NCBI GenBank assembly: GCA_963920685.1
Contig: OY987331.1
Coordinates: 40,920,523-40,984,522, forward strand
DNA: 64,000 nucleotides
From: Polydrusus tereticollis
Taxonomy: Eukaryota > Arthropoda > Insecta > Coleoptera > Curculionidae
Reading direction: 5' to 3'
Part shown: piece by piece, positions 10,679 through 21,500 of the stretch
How positions within the stretch are numbered: position 1 is the first letter of the stretch
How the letters are laid out: each line of letters starts with the position of its first letter
The notes under the pieces: model-generated
What the model saw: the letters and a program-made list of their open reading frames with translations, nothing else
Told to the model about the DNA's origin: nothing
Database searches by the model: none
Program-made: the position numbers and the translations under genes

Positions 10679-11425
10679 GTTTTTTTTTTTTATTTTACTT
10701 TTTTACGGTTCGTCGGCGTATCTGAGGCTATCTAGAACCGGTCATCGACCGTACGGTTTTTAATCGTGCGGTCTACCGACTGGGGAGTGTGAAACGGCAC
10801 CGTCATCCTACGAGATATCCGATCTCATCCGGCCTGTCCGGCGTGAATAGGATGGTTTTGATGTCGATTCATTTTACACTCTTCCCTAAGACAAGAGCAC
10901 GCGGTGTTTCCCAAGCGGTCACCCATCCAAGTACTAGCCGCGCTCGACACCGCTTAACTTCGGTGATCTGACGGGAACCACTTTTAAACTTGTTAATTGC
11001 CTATTTTTGTTATAAAGCCAAGTTTATACTTATGATTACCCTAGGGCCTAGTGCCCCTACACAACTAAAAAATCGTACCGTTACACAAGGCTTCCTAAGA
11101 TAGATCAAAACAGTTTTGGGCGTATACGGACCGTAAGCATACGGCCCGAAATACGCCCAAAGAACCGAGCCAGAAGCCCGGCGGCCGTTGGAATGGCCTA
11201 GGTATAATTTTGGACATTTAAATTACAAGAATTGTCACACACACGTTCCGGCGGTGCCTTACCGGTGTTCTACAAGGCTTACGTTGCTCCGTGGAGCTTA
11301 ATATTAAAATTTCAGGAAATTGTTTCAGCGGTAACTGTTTTCCAATAGCAGAGCATTCTGGGAAAACTTTCAAAAAACCCAGTTAATTTTGGTGCTTTAG
11401 GTGTCGCTAGGCCCTTGCCCACGTT
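10679..11425 (-). mobile_element. Retroelement insertion containing a 5S rRNA-derived segment
   Basis: The insertion point is defined by the sister copy at 36.5 kb: GAAGATTG precedes and GATTGGTTTAAAAAC follows, a 5-bp GATTG duplication. The poly-T at 10679-10692 is the 3' poly-A tail on the minus strand. The segment has no long ORF. It holds 5S rRNA sequence at 10891-10979, and an imperfect hairpin at 11118-11158 (GGGCGTAT...ATACGCCC). It could be a SINE3-type element or a 5'-truncated LINE whose 3' region carries 5S sequence. Position near the 3' end, rather than at the 5' head, is unusual for SINE3. Confidence 0.75.
10891..10979 (-). pseudogene. 5S rRNA-derived sequence (about 5S nt 31-117)
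   Basis: Read on the minus strand it matches the 5S body: GATCACCGAAGTTAAGCGGT, GTCGAGCGCGGCTAGTACTT, GGATGGGTGACCGCTTGGGA and ACACCGCGTG. That includes the pol III box A, intermediate and box C region. The first 30 or so nucleotides of 5S are missing, so it is not a 5S gene. It is embedded in the retroelement at 10679-11425. Confidence 0.9.
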
Positions 11426-12164
11426 GATTGGTTTAAAAACCAGCTAATTCCAAATATACCTCCGAATAGCGTAATTGTAATGGACAATGCAAGCTACCAT
11501 AGTAGGCAGCTGACCAAGACTCCTTCCTCAAATGACACAAAAGCAACAATTCAAAACTACAATGACATGTATGATAATGACATTTATTTTCAGGAAGATT
11601 GCACCAAAAGGCAATTAATTGAAGTTTTACAAAGCTTAAAACTACAAAAGGAATACTTTTGTGATAATTATGCAAGAAATCTAGGGCATACAGTTCTAAG
11701 GCTTTAACAATACTTGCCCTACTATTAACTCCATCAGTGTACTTGAGCTTATAGAAACTGAAGTTTTTAACATCCCTTCACAAAGTTGGGCAAATTCTGT
11801 TACACATGTTGAAAAAGTGGAAAAATCCTATATGCATATAAACAATATAGCACAAATAATAATTAGAACAGATGATGATAGCGATAGTGATATTGACATA
11901 TTAAGTGAATAATTATTATAATTACCGAATAATTTGTATATTTTTGTAATCATAAATATAATTTTTAATAATAAAATAACCTGTAATTTCACATTTAATC
12001 ATAAATAAAATATTATTTAATGTCTTACTTATTTTTATTACAAATCATAATTAAATTCTAAGCAAAATACGGACCTGTTAGGCCATATTTCAATTTTACA
12101 GCTGGCCCAGGTCTTTCCTAATAGGGATCAGTTAGTCACTTTCTTAAATCTCTGAACAGACCAC

Positions 12165-12565
12165 TTTATAGGCCCATTCTTCTTACCTCAATTTTCTTCA
12201 AAAACAACTGCCCTTGGTGCTCGAGGATATTCCGATAGCAATAAAAAACCAAATGTGGTAACTACATGCACGATGGTGCATCAGCACATTTCAGTGTAGT
12301 GGTTCGCAATTACTTATTGTTTATCCAAATCGTTGGATTGGCCGCGGTGGGCCTCAAGAATGGCCACCAAGGTCCCCCGACATCAACAGCTTAGATTTCT
12401 TTTTGTAGAGCTATCGTAAAACGCTAGTGTACACAAGTCCCATTAACACTGTAGAGGAATTAATAGAAAGAATAGTTGCAGCATATGATAGAATAAGAAA
12501 TACTCCGGAGATATTTCAACGAGTGCGCAGTTCCAGGAGATGGAGAGCGAAAGGATGCAATAAGT
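12165..12565 (+). pseudogene. Mariner-like transposase, C-terminal piece of the split copy
   Basis: It resumes at HFIGPFFLP and continues in shifted frames through YMHDGASAHFSVVVRNYL (second catalytic Asp), NRWIGRGGPQEWPPRSPDIN and SLDFFL (third Asp region). It ends TVEELIERIVAAYDRIRNTP, IFQRVRSSRRWRAKGCNK. One stop follows DFFL. It completes the fragment at 9240-9630; about 2.5 kb of later insertions separate the two. Confidence 0.85.
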
Positions 12566-12569
12566 GAAA

Positions 12570-13275
12570 GGGGCCATTTTCAACAATTTCTGTTATATTC
12601 GCTCCATGTTAGTTGTAATGTTATGTTACTGTTGTATGTTGTCAGTTCATTACACACAGATGCCAACCCGTAATGTTTTTTACTCAAAAACGGAGAATCG
12701 TAGGAAAACAATTTAGAAGAACTCTTATATTTTAAATTGAGCGGTAAATTGAAAAATATTTTTTATTTGGGGAATAACCATTGGCGTACTATTTTTTCCT
12801 TAAAAATATAGAAGTCAGTGCCCGTAGGCACGCCACTGTTAAAGCTGAAAATTATTTTTGTACCGAAAAATGTGCGTCTTTATTAACTGTCGTTACGTAC
12901 TAAATATCACTAAAATATCTCAAGTAGTTTGGAAAATATTAATTAATTCTCATTTTCCACACTCCACTTTAACACCCCGTCGCGTCGTAACGGAACATTT
13001 TTGCACAATAGTTTATAAAACAAACTATTATTAATTTTTCATGTAGATTCACACCCTTAAATATTCCTATATCAATAAGGAAAACCCTGTAATATGTGCT
13101 ATTAAATATTCGTGGTTGGCACAGTGTAAACCTGGATTTATGCAGACCAATTAAGAAAAATTGAATTAATTGAACGATCAACACATAAAACATTCGAAAT
13201 GCTATGGCGGCATTTATGCACATCGACTGACGACTTGTCAACAACAAAATTTTTACCCCCTGTAACTTTTAGGCT
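12570..13275. other. Gene-free AT-rich stretch
   Basis: No coding sequence recognised. 12812-12834 is a short imperfect palindrome (CAGTGCCCGTAGGCACGCCA-CTG) that recalls the GTGGCGT element ends seen elsewhere. The minus frame 12969-13247 has no family features. Confidence 0.4.
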
Positions 13276-14157
13276 AAAGTAAGTTTAGTCAAAGAGTAAC
13301 CCAACTAATAAGAGGCGAAAGGTTTGTCGGCTTCTTTGATGTTGATGTACCCAAATTATGTGGTCTTGATACTAACAGCTACACAGTAAAAAATAGGATA
13401 CATTTATAGGATAAAAATTTATATCCGAATACGGTCTACACGGGAAAATAATCGGTCCTATTACAGGCAACGAGCCAGGCTTTACATCTAAAAATATGAT
13501 TAAATGAATTGAATATTCAATATCTTTTAATGCAAATTGTATTCAAACTTAGGCTTATTTTGTGTAACCTTATTTCATCTTATTCATATAGCTAAATGCC
13601 TAGTCCTTATGTACGTAAAAAGGCATGCTGACTTCCAGTTCACTTTAAGATCATTAAAGAAAACAAACTACTACAAAGTTAAACACGATAAACTAATGTT
13701 GCATAAACTCAGCTTTGCTTTAATACAAAATTATTGTTTTGGTTGGTAATCTTGTTTCTATTCATTGTCTATTTAAAAGGATATTTTTTTAATGATCAAT
13801 TTGTGTAAATGCTTAGGTACTACTACTTATATTTAATATAAATAGATTAACTCTTTCTTAATATACCTCACTGTAAGCACACGATGTACCACCTTTAAGC
13901 TTCGTTTCCAACATGTAAACAAATAGATTTTAACCCATTAGGCCATTAACGCCTAACGGTACCAAGTGGTGACAGGGGGAGCCACTGATTTTAAGTGGGT
14001 GGAGTTAAGACAAGTGTCGACTTGCATGGCAACAACTATTGAAGTCGTATTGTAGATGTTATATGAAACACCTGTAGCGGCTTTGTATTCTGTTTTCGCC
14101 TTATTTAAGTGATTGGTGATTTTTTAAAATTAGTGGAAATAAAATAAGTGCAAAATT

Positions 14158-16915
14158 ATGGACGTTAGATTGGTGTAAGTTGTATTATAATTTGTTTTTA
14201 AATATATTTTATATTTTTTGTTAGAACTGAGATTTAAACATTTAAAGCAATTAAATTCTGCCCAAAAAGAATAATTCTGAAATTTGGTTTAGTCCTTATT
14301 TTACTATAAATATAGGTGCCCCCATATGGGCCGTTTAGGCGGTTTGGCCAAAATTCATTTTTTCATACAATATATTTTATTTTAGCGGAATTACGCTTCA
14401 AGAGGCTCTAGATATAGCATATGATGATGAAAACGTTTCAGAAATATATATTGAGCCTCCGGACAGTAATGTTCTTACCGACGAAGATTCTGGCGATGAA
14501 GATGAGGCTGGTTTGGTCAATAACTTGAGTTCTAAACAACTTTCGACTAGGGCGGAATTAGTTTTGGGCAATAATGAAAGAGTTGGAGGTGACGATTTCA
14601 ACTTTCAGGAGCCGCTAATGCAAGAACCAATTCCTAAGGTACTTCATGAGCTGAGTATTAGTACCTACCAAACCAGAACATCCTAAATATGTTACTGGCG
14701 ATTTTAGGGCAACAAATCACGATTTTCCTACAGGAGATTACGCCAAATACTCTGCTATGACATGTGTCCAACTATTTGAGTTTTTTTTGCCGATGAGTTA
14801 CTAAAGAATATTATAAAAAAAAATGAAAACTACGCTTTATCGAAAAATAGTCCCGATCCAAAACTATCGATTGAAGAACTAAAAGTATTCATTGGTATAC
14901 TTATTATAAGTGGATATAATATTTTACCTTCTAAAAGAAGTTATTGGGAAAATGCGAACGATCTAAAAAACATTATGGTATCAGAGGCTATGCGAAGGGA
15001 CAGATTTTTGCAAATATGTCGATATATTCATTTGGCGAATAATAATGAAATAGACATGTCTGATAAAATGTATAAAATGTGTCCTTTGACACATTTTTTA
15101 AAAGAAAAATTTCTTTATCTACGACTATTTAATAATAGAAGCATAATGTGTTTGTTAGTACATATATAATGTGGTTCATATTACCATAGTTACTCATATT
15201 CCACAGCCGTGGAATATGAGATTTCATATTCCACGGTCCCAACAAAACAAAGTTACCTGAATTACGATAAAAACGCACCAGATCTAGTTTAAGCAGGCGT
15301 GAATGGTATTAATACCATAGCAACCGATTGACAAGTAAACGAATCATTTTTTTCCTCAGTCATTTAAGTTTCGCTGTGACATTTTGTTGTTGATTTCAAA
15401 GTAAAATATCATGATTTCGGATGACGAAAACGAAATCCAAAGTACCCCTCCAGAAATTCGGGCTGCAATTGTATTTTGTTTAATTATGGTTAACATCGTT
15501 GAATTGTATTTTTTAGTTAAGAAATACCATTAATAATAATCCTATTGTAATAAAATGTGTTGCTCTGAATCCATTTTCTAACTTCTTGAATACTGAATAG
15601 TCGTAGATAAAGTATAGTATTTGACTCGCGTATAATGGCTATATTACACTCGAATCCTTAAAACACTCGCCTTCGGCTCGTGTTTTAAAATCTCGTGTAA
15701 TATAGCCTTCATTATACGCTCGTTAAATAATGTACTATTATCATTTTGTACCTGAGAAGAATCTGTCATATGATGAGTCTATGATTAGATATTTTGGCCG
15801 TCACGATGTAAACAATTCATCCGTGTAAAGCCAGTAAGATTTGGCTATAAAGTCTGGTGCCTGAATTCACCAAGTGGATACCTTATCAATTTCGAAGTAT
15901 ACCAGGGTAAAAATCCAAGGTCGAATCCAAATTATGAAACATTATTTGGAAAACGAACTGCTCCCATGCTTCAAATGATTGAAGACATGGCTGAAAAAAA
16001 ATCATATCGCTACAATTTTTTTTTTGCCAATTTGTTTACTGGTACAAACATATTATGTACTCTAAAAGCGAACGGATATGGAGCGACGGGAACTATAAGA
16101 GAGAATAGACTACCAAAAAACTGCCCTCTTGTTCCAAAAAAAGAGTTAGATAAACAAGAACGAGGAAATTTTTCTTCCACAATCAAATGGAAGAGTGGAA
16201 TTTTATACGCCAGATGGAAAGATAATAACGTTGTTACAATGGCCAGCACTTGTTTTGGAGTAGCTCCCCTCAAACCAGTAGATCGATTTTCAAGAAAAGA
16301 GAAAAAAGTCCTTTCTGTACCACGACCAAATTTAGTCTGTCAATATAACAAAAATATGGGAGGAACTGATTTGATGGATGGTAATGTGGCTTGGTAAGAC
16401 TATCCGCATAATATATACCAGTTAAACTGCTAGTGTAGAGTTTTATATTTTTAGCTACCGTATTGGTATTCGATCAAAAAAATGGTATTGGCCAATACTT
16501 ACTTACCTTATTTATGTCGCAGTTAACAATGCATGGATTAGGTATATATAGAAAGAGTGGCCGCAATATTTCACAGCTTGAATATAGAAGGAGTATTGCC
16601 CAGGTAAAATTAACGGATATTTGTTAAAATATGCATTTTATCTCGATTTATTTTAATTTTAGACATACCTGACTAATTACAAAGTCCCACCGAAAGCATC
16701 AGGACGAGTACCAAAAGCACCAGGAAGCAATTTTAGAGTTGGGGATGATGTCAGATTTGATGGTTTACATCATTACGTTATTCCTGTACCCTGTACCAGG
16801 AGCAAATAGGAAACGATGCGGTGGAAATGATTGTAACAGCAAAGGCCGAATAATGTGCTGCAAATGCAATATTGGACTTTGCATTAATTGTTTTAAAACT
16901 TTTCATGAGCAATAA
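14158..16915 (+). pseudogene. piggyBac transposase (PGBD-like), interrupted and mutated
   Basis: A short first exon (MDVRLV, 14158 on) has a GTAAGT donor. The next exon begins after TTTTAG at about 14385 with LQEALDIAYDDENVSEIYIE-PPDSNVLTDEDSG, an acidic N-terminus. Then come DFRATNHDFPTGD, LSIEELKVFIGILIISGYN and FLQICRYIHLANNNE. After the insertion the catalytic part resumes: SYDESMIRYFGRH (first Asp), YNFFFANLFTGTN, MASTCFGVAPLKPVDRFSRK and NMGGTDLMDG (third Asp). The family's second Asp (DNLFT-type motif) is Ala here. A C-terminal Cys-rich finger (CGGNDCNS...MCCKCNIGLCINCF) ends with TAA at 16913-16915. Several frameshifts and stops are present, so it is dead. Confidence 0.92.
15130..15735 (+). 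mobile_element. Crypton-like (tyrosine recombinase) remnant with terminal hairpins
   Basis: The insertion lies between the CPLTHFLKEKF and HFVPEKNLSYDES parts of the piggyBac gene. Near its left end is a 12-bp perfect-stem hairpin, CTCATATTCCAC-AGCC-GTGGAATATGAG (15193-15220). An ATG at 15411 opens MISDDENEIQSTPPEIRAAI, resembling the start of the Crypton-like protein at 28855. A long hairpin follows at 15627-15723, whose arms share GCGTATAATG and GCTATATTACAC around a TTCGG loop. No recombinase core is left. Confidence 0.5.
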
Positions 16916-17439
16916 GATAGTTTATCGGACACGTCATGATTTAATTTTATGTTTCTAGGTAACGCCTAAAGGGCCCATATGGGACCACCTGTTTTTCAGT
17001 TTGTTTATAATTTTGAAAAAAAAAATGTTTGTATACCTAATAATATGTTATTTTTTTACTTGCAATTGTAAATTTCAATGAAAACGCCAGATTTCAAATT
17101 TTTGGCTTTCTCGGCGGTAATGGGTTAACCACCGACAAGTCACAAAACAATAATACGTTTTGAAATTATTCACAAATACGTTCTAACACACCAAAAACAT
17201 CGATGAAAAGAATAAAACAAGAGAATCACAAAAATTATCACTTTGTTTACGTCAAATCACGATTGACAGTGATTGATAACAAAATATGACCCATCAAATT
17301 TGACTGATATACTACTAATTTCGCGCATGCGCATATAAATTTGGTTTCGCCACACTGGCTTTTTTCGCCTCTTATTGGTTATGTTACTCTTTGGTTTAGT
17401 TACGTTATAAATCTAAGTTTTTGCGGTATTGGAGAGGAA

Positions 17440-18444
17440 TTTTAGATAAAACCATACGTTTTTATAAAAATCTTAATATTTATTTGTATGAAAAACACTA
17501 CAAAAGGTCGTAATAAAGAAATATGTACACTATTTACACAAACCTTAATATAAGGTCTTCCCCTTAACTATTCCCCATGTCTTATTTTGTACTTTGCGCT
17601 ATGACACACTTTGGTAACATAAAAAAATACACACAGAAAAAAAATATCAACTGTCAAAACCTAATCCAGAATCTCTATCTATATAGGCTTGTAACATATA
17701 CACACTTAACAACTAAACGCTTGGCTATCAGTATTTATCACTTGGTAATGGCATGGTTTGATTAGTGAATGAAATAACACTATGAAAAATAAATTAGGAT
17801 TACTTAAATATTGGGAAAGAAGCTAAGAACGACAACGTCGCAATTAAAATGCTAGCGCCCTCTCCGGCCAATCCAATGACTAGTCTAATTGGGATTTGTC
17901 TTCTGCCATAAATCTATTGCCTTGGAATTAGCTGCTCGATGGCCATCTAGAAAGAACGCTAACTTTCTTAATATCCCTTCCCAATGAAAATCACATATCT
18001 TTGGCCCCAAAACTAGAAAATTACCTTAAACTATATGTCTCAATTACACTATAATTATATGATAATAAATTAATAATAGTAGTGAATGCAATGCAATGGT
18101 AAAAATACGTCCTTTCTTCCGTCCTCAAAAAGTAGAGGACCCACCTATAGTAAACTCATTAATAGATTCCAACAATGTAAACAAATGCATGCAAAGAGCG
18201 CGTAAATACGTTGTAGTAGGACCGTCCCCGAACGGTCGCTCAACTAATTTACCAGTGCAACAATCGATTGTCAAGCTTTATTAACAAGCTGGAAATTAAG
18301 TTTTCTAACAGTGATAGGTACGGTTTTTGGTCGTGTCGGAACAAACCTGTTACTTACATTGTTGGAATCTGTAAATGAATTTTAGTATAGGTACTCTGAT
18401 GGATCTTTGATCATGTATGACTAAATTAAATCACGTGGTAAATG
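17440..18444 (-). other. Probable 3' UTR of the GPCR gene
   Basis: About 1 kb of unique, non-repetitive DNA follows the GPCR stop codon (18445-18447) on the minus strand. AATAAA signals (plus-strand TTTATT) occur at 18277-18282 and 17479-17484. No transposon features. The plus-strand open frame 18096-18284 here has no recognised motif. Confidence 0.45.
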
Positions 18445-18583
18445 TTACACTTTCAGTGATTGATTTGCCATATTCTTCAAATACGCCACTGACATCCCGT
18501 GAGTTTTGGTAGGTGTATGACCTGGCGTTAGGGAGTCCAGGTTGCTGTTGTATTTGCATTTCAAAGTTTCCAAATAAGCACAT
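18445..18583 (-). CDS. GPCR last exon (C-terminal tail)
   Basis: The acceptor is AATTCCAG. One nucleotide completes the Arg codon left by the previous exon (TAC AG|A). The frame then reads CAYLETLKCKYNSNLDSLTP, GHTPTKTHGMSVAYL, KNMANQSLKV, stop. The Cys after TLK is a plausible palmitoylation site after helix 8. Another frame of the same DNA is also open for 50 codons, but only this one matches the upstream splice phase. Confidence 0.8.
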
Positions 18584-21500
18584 CTGGAATTTAGGAAAGA
18601 AAATTTAAATTAATTGATTTCGGTTTTTGCACCTGCGGCTTAATGTTTATATCCTACATGTTTCGGACATAGAAATGTCCATCATCAGGAATGCAGTAGT
18701 CGATTACGACAGCTCTATTTTGCATAAGCGAAGATCAAAAATATGTTAAAATTGAAATTGTAGGTTCTAATGAATGTTCAAGACTGAATGAGATGTGATA
18801 TTTGAAATTTTGGTCAAGGTGTCTTTGAATAAGGGGGTTCCCAGTCTGCAGCCACTGAGACAGGTGTGGTAGTGGTGAAGCAATTATGTCAAAAAATGAA
18901 AATACGTAGTGCGAACTGTTTCGCACCCCCCACAACCATGATATACAGGGTGTTTCCTAACTTCTCTGAAAAAATTAAGGAGGTGAGGTGTACGCGACGT
19001 GCTAAAATTGTCTCTTACGTGCTGGAAAATTTCGGGACTGGCGCGAATCGTATTAAAACCATCAATAATACGCAGTCGAAGGTCTTCTTCAGTTTCAATA
19101 GGAGTAGTATAAACGTGTTGTTTAAGGTGACCCCAGAAATAAAAATCCAATGGATTCAGATCCGTTGAACGGGGTGGCCATGGGTGAGGTCCTCCTCTAC
19201 CTATTCAACGAGCAGAATATTGTTGATCTAAATAGTTTCTAACACGTACTGCAAAGTGAGGGTCAGCGCCGTCATGCATGAACCACATTAAAGTTCTCAT
19301 TCTTAATGGCACTGCTTCCATCAATTCTGGCATTTTATCTCTAAGGAAGTTGTAATAGACATCACCAGTAAGTCGATTTGGAAAAAATACGGTCCAACTA
19401 AGCTATCTCCAATAATCCCTGCCCAAATATTAAAAGAAAATGTATACTGGTGATGTCCTTCGATGATAGCATGAGGATTATCTTTTGTCCAAATATGGTT
19501 GTTGGGAAAATTTATGCGGTTGTCTGGAAAAATTCGTCTGTAAATAGTATTTTTGCCGAAAAATGTGAGACCCTTAAAGAATTTTCTTGAAACCAGTTAC
19601 AAAAATTAACTCGAACTGGAAAGTCTCTAGGCAACAAAGCTTGCACTCTTTGTACGTGATAAGGATAAACTAAATAGTCCTTTAAAGATATTCCATACTC
19701 TTCTGTAACTCACATTCAACTCGTTCCCGATTTTCCTCCTACTAGTGCCTGAAGAGTGAAGCGAGGATTTTCCTATCTAAAGCGCGTTAAAACTTATTCT
19801 AGTAATACAATTAATCAGGAACGGCTGTCAAGTTTGTCACAATAATTTATTGGTAAATACTTAATAGAAAACAAAAGTCTGAAAAAGTCTGAATCTTATG
19901 ACGTAATTCACCATTTTGTCGTCATTTTGCAAGATCTAAGCTCGCCGAGTAGAATTTATTAATAAAGTCTGTGCGTTTTAAGAAGTCCGCTAAGCCATAA
20001 AACCTCTTGAGCATTATGTCGGGGCTCTCAAACAATAAATTATATTGAAGGTAATTTTGGATGTTGATGAATTACATTTTCTAAATAAAATAATTTAAAG
20101 TAAATAAAAAATTAGTTTAGGTAAAGAAAAATAATAATTTTTTAGCTGTTGTAGTATTCAGACAAATTAGTTTTACGAATTCTTTTTTATAAAGTTTTGG
20201 TTCTAAAAAGAACCGATTTTGTAGTCTTGCGACAGAACGTACCTACTTGTAGATAGGTACTACTAAAAGTAGTCTTCCTCTGCATTTGCATGCTTTCAGA
20301 CTCATCAGAATCAACATCATCGTCATCATCATCATCATTCGTAATAATTAACGGTCTTACTTCGTCTATAACCTGTTCTGTCTCATAAGATTCAAAAATA
20401 ATTTTTTCTGTGTGTTCAATGCATTTCCGCCATTCTTCTTTGCCCGCTTGGCTAAGCGCCTCCTCCCATAACTTTAAAACGCTAGGCTTACCGATATTTT
20501 TACAGGCATGTTTGTCATAATAGTTCTTGCTAATACCCCATACCAATTCAATTGCGTTGTAATGATAATGGTAGGGCGGCAATCTCAAAACTTGATGTCC
20601 ATATTTGAGGGCTAATTCGTCAACAACATACTTTTTTTTAAATGACTGCTCTTTACACTTGCTTAAAAGTTCACTTTTTAAATATAAATTTTCATGGTTT
20701 ATGTTTTTCTTTGACAACCACTCTTTTATTTCTTCCTTTTTCCAGCTGCTTGAAGGGAATTTCTCTTCGAGTCTCGTATGGTAAGAGGCATTGTCTAAAA
20801 CTATTAAGGAAGGTTTTTCTAAACTTTTTAAAAGTTTTTCCTCGAACCAATGCTCAAAAATTTCAGCATCCATATTGCCGTGATAATCATCAGTTTTTTT
20901 TGTTGATGAAAATATCAAACTGGCATTTAAAACAAAACCTTCTTCATTACCAGCATGTAATATAATATACCTTTTTCCATTACTTGCACGGGTACTTGAA
21001 TAACAATGCTTTGAGTCATCCTGCCAAGACGTTTTTGTTGAAGTTCCGTTTGCAAATACCCATGTTTTGTCAAGAACTATTACCAAACTAGATTTAACTA
21101 TAATAATAGCAAAATAATTTAATTATCTATTTAATTATTATTTATGCTTAACGCGTAATTCTAAGATAATTTTGTTTTGAAACCCCTGATTTCGCCCAGT
21201 AATAGAATACAGTAAACCAGTGGGATGTTCGGTGTGATCAAATATAGCGAAGGTGCAAAGATATTGTAACTTAACCGACTTACTGTTTTAAAAGCGATAA
21301 CATCCCTTGGTGATTTAATCCGATATCGGACTTCTTAAAACAACGCACAGACTTTATAACAAGTTTTTTCATAACACATGTTTTGAAAATATGACTTTCG
21401 ATGCCGACGGAGCGGGTCGAAAGTTGAGTTTTCGACCCTAGAATCCGACATGAAAAACAGCTGATTTTTAGTGCATTCCACGACGAGTTTCTCGTTGACG

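Larger units (their letters stand above)
9913..11911 (+). pseudogene. DDE_3/IS630-like transposase, broken and interrupted
   Basis: The N-terminal frame (MENMCKPNVPQEITPSKSRK, then FSVETKEVINNVYSTLIERA) ends at a stop near 10130. The next frame (10233-10673) holds a helix-turn-helix-like part (VKCDRTTLLKCIQHMGFRFK), then TWFDTYDKGW and RGKRITILHAGSKDGYIPNG. The first catalytic Asp, expected in a LDETW-type motif, reads LVKTW here and is lost. After the inserted retroelement the frame resumes: NSVIVMDNASYHSRQLTKTP (second Asp) and KEYFCDNYARNLGHTVLRL. It then jumps over the NPIE segment to IETEVFNIPSQSWANSV-like sequence and an acidic tail (DDSDSDIDILSE). So it is multiply inactivated. Confidence 0.85.
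9713..12117 (+). mobile_element. DDE_3-type Tc1/mariner-superfamily element, interrupted
   Basis: Both ends are shared with the copy at 36488-37636. The left end is AATGCAGGTAAATTATGGTC then CGTA. The right end is CGGACCTGTTxGGCCATATT up to TTTTACAGCTGGCC. Each end carries an inverted GGTCCGTA/TACGGACC. The element lies inside the split mariner (9240-9630 and 12165-12565), together with the 9632-9700 repeat. It is itself split by a 747-bp retroelement at 10679-11425. Confidence 0.8.
13934..17124 (+). mobile_element. piggyBac-like transposon with TTAA target duplication
   Basis: It is flanked by TTAA at 13930-13933 and 17125-17128. Terminal inverted repeats are short: CCCATTA at the left and TAATGGG at the right, typical of piggyBac-like elements. 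Total 3.19 kb. The transposase gene inside is interrupted by a Crypton-like insertion (about 15130-15735). Confidence 0.93.
13281..17404. mobile_element. MITE-like element with about 42-bp inverted ends, hosting the piggyBac
   Basis: Left end AAGAGTAACCCAACTAATAA-GAGGCGAAA (13290-13320) pairs with the right end (17365-17393), which on the minus strand reads AAGAGTAACATAACCAATAA-GAGGCGAAA. Without the piggyBac it would be about 930 bp and non-coding. Confidence 0.65.

Noticed and set aside
10891..10979. Functional 5S rRNA gene
   Set aside because: The first 30 nt are missing, flanks belong to a retroelement with poly-A tail, and several bases differ from normal 5S.
18096..18284. Plus-strand open frame MVKIRPFFRPQKVEDPP
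   Set aside because: Falls in the probable 3' UTR of the GPCR on the other strand; no domain, no splice sites, short.
18445..18583. Alternative frame MCLFGNFEMQIQQQPGLPNA of the last GPCR exon
   Set aside because: Open, but it does not fit the phase left by the exon at 31807-32149, while the chosen frame does and gives a sensible helix-8 tail.
20642..20965. 107-codon plus-strand open frame
   Set aside because: Antisense shadow of the DDE_3 transposase at 20187-21086.
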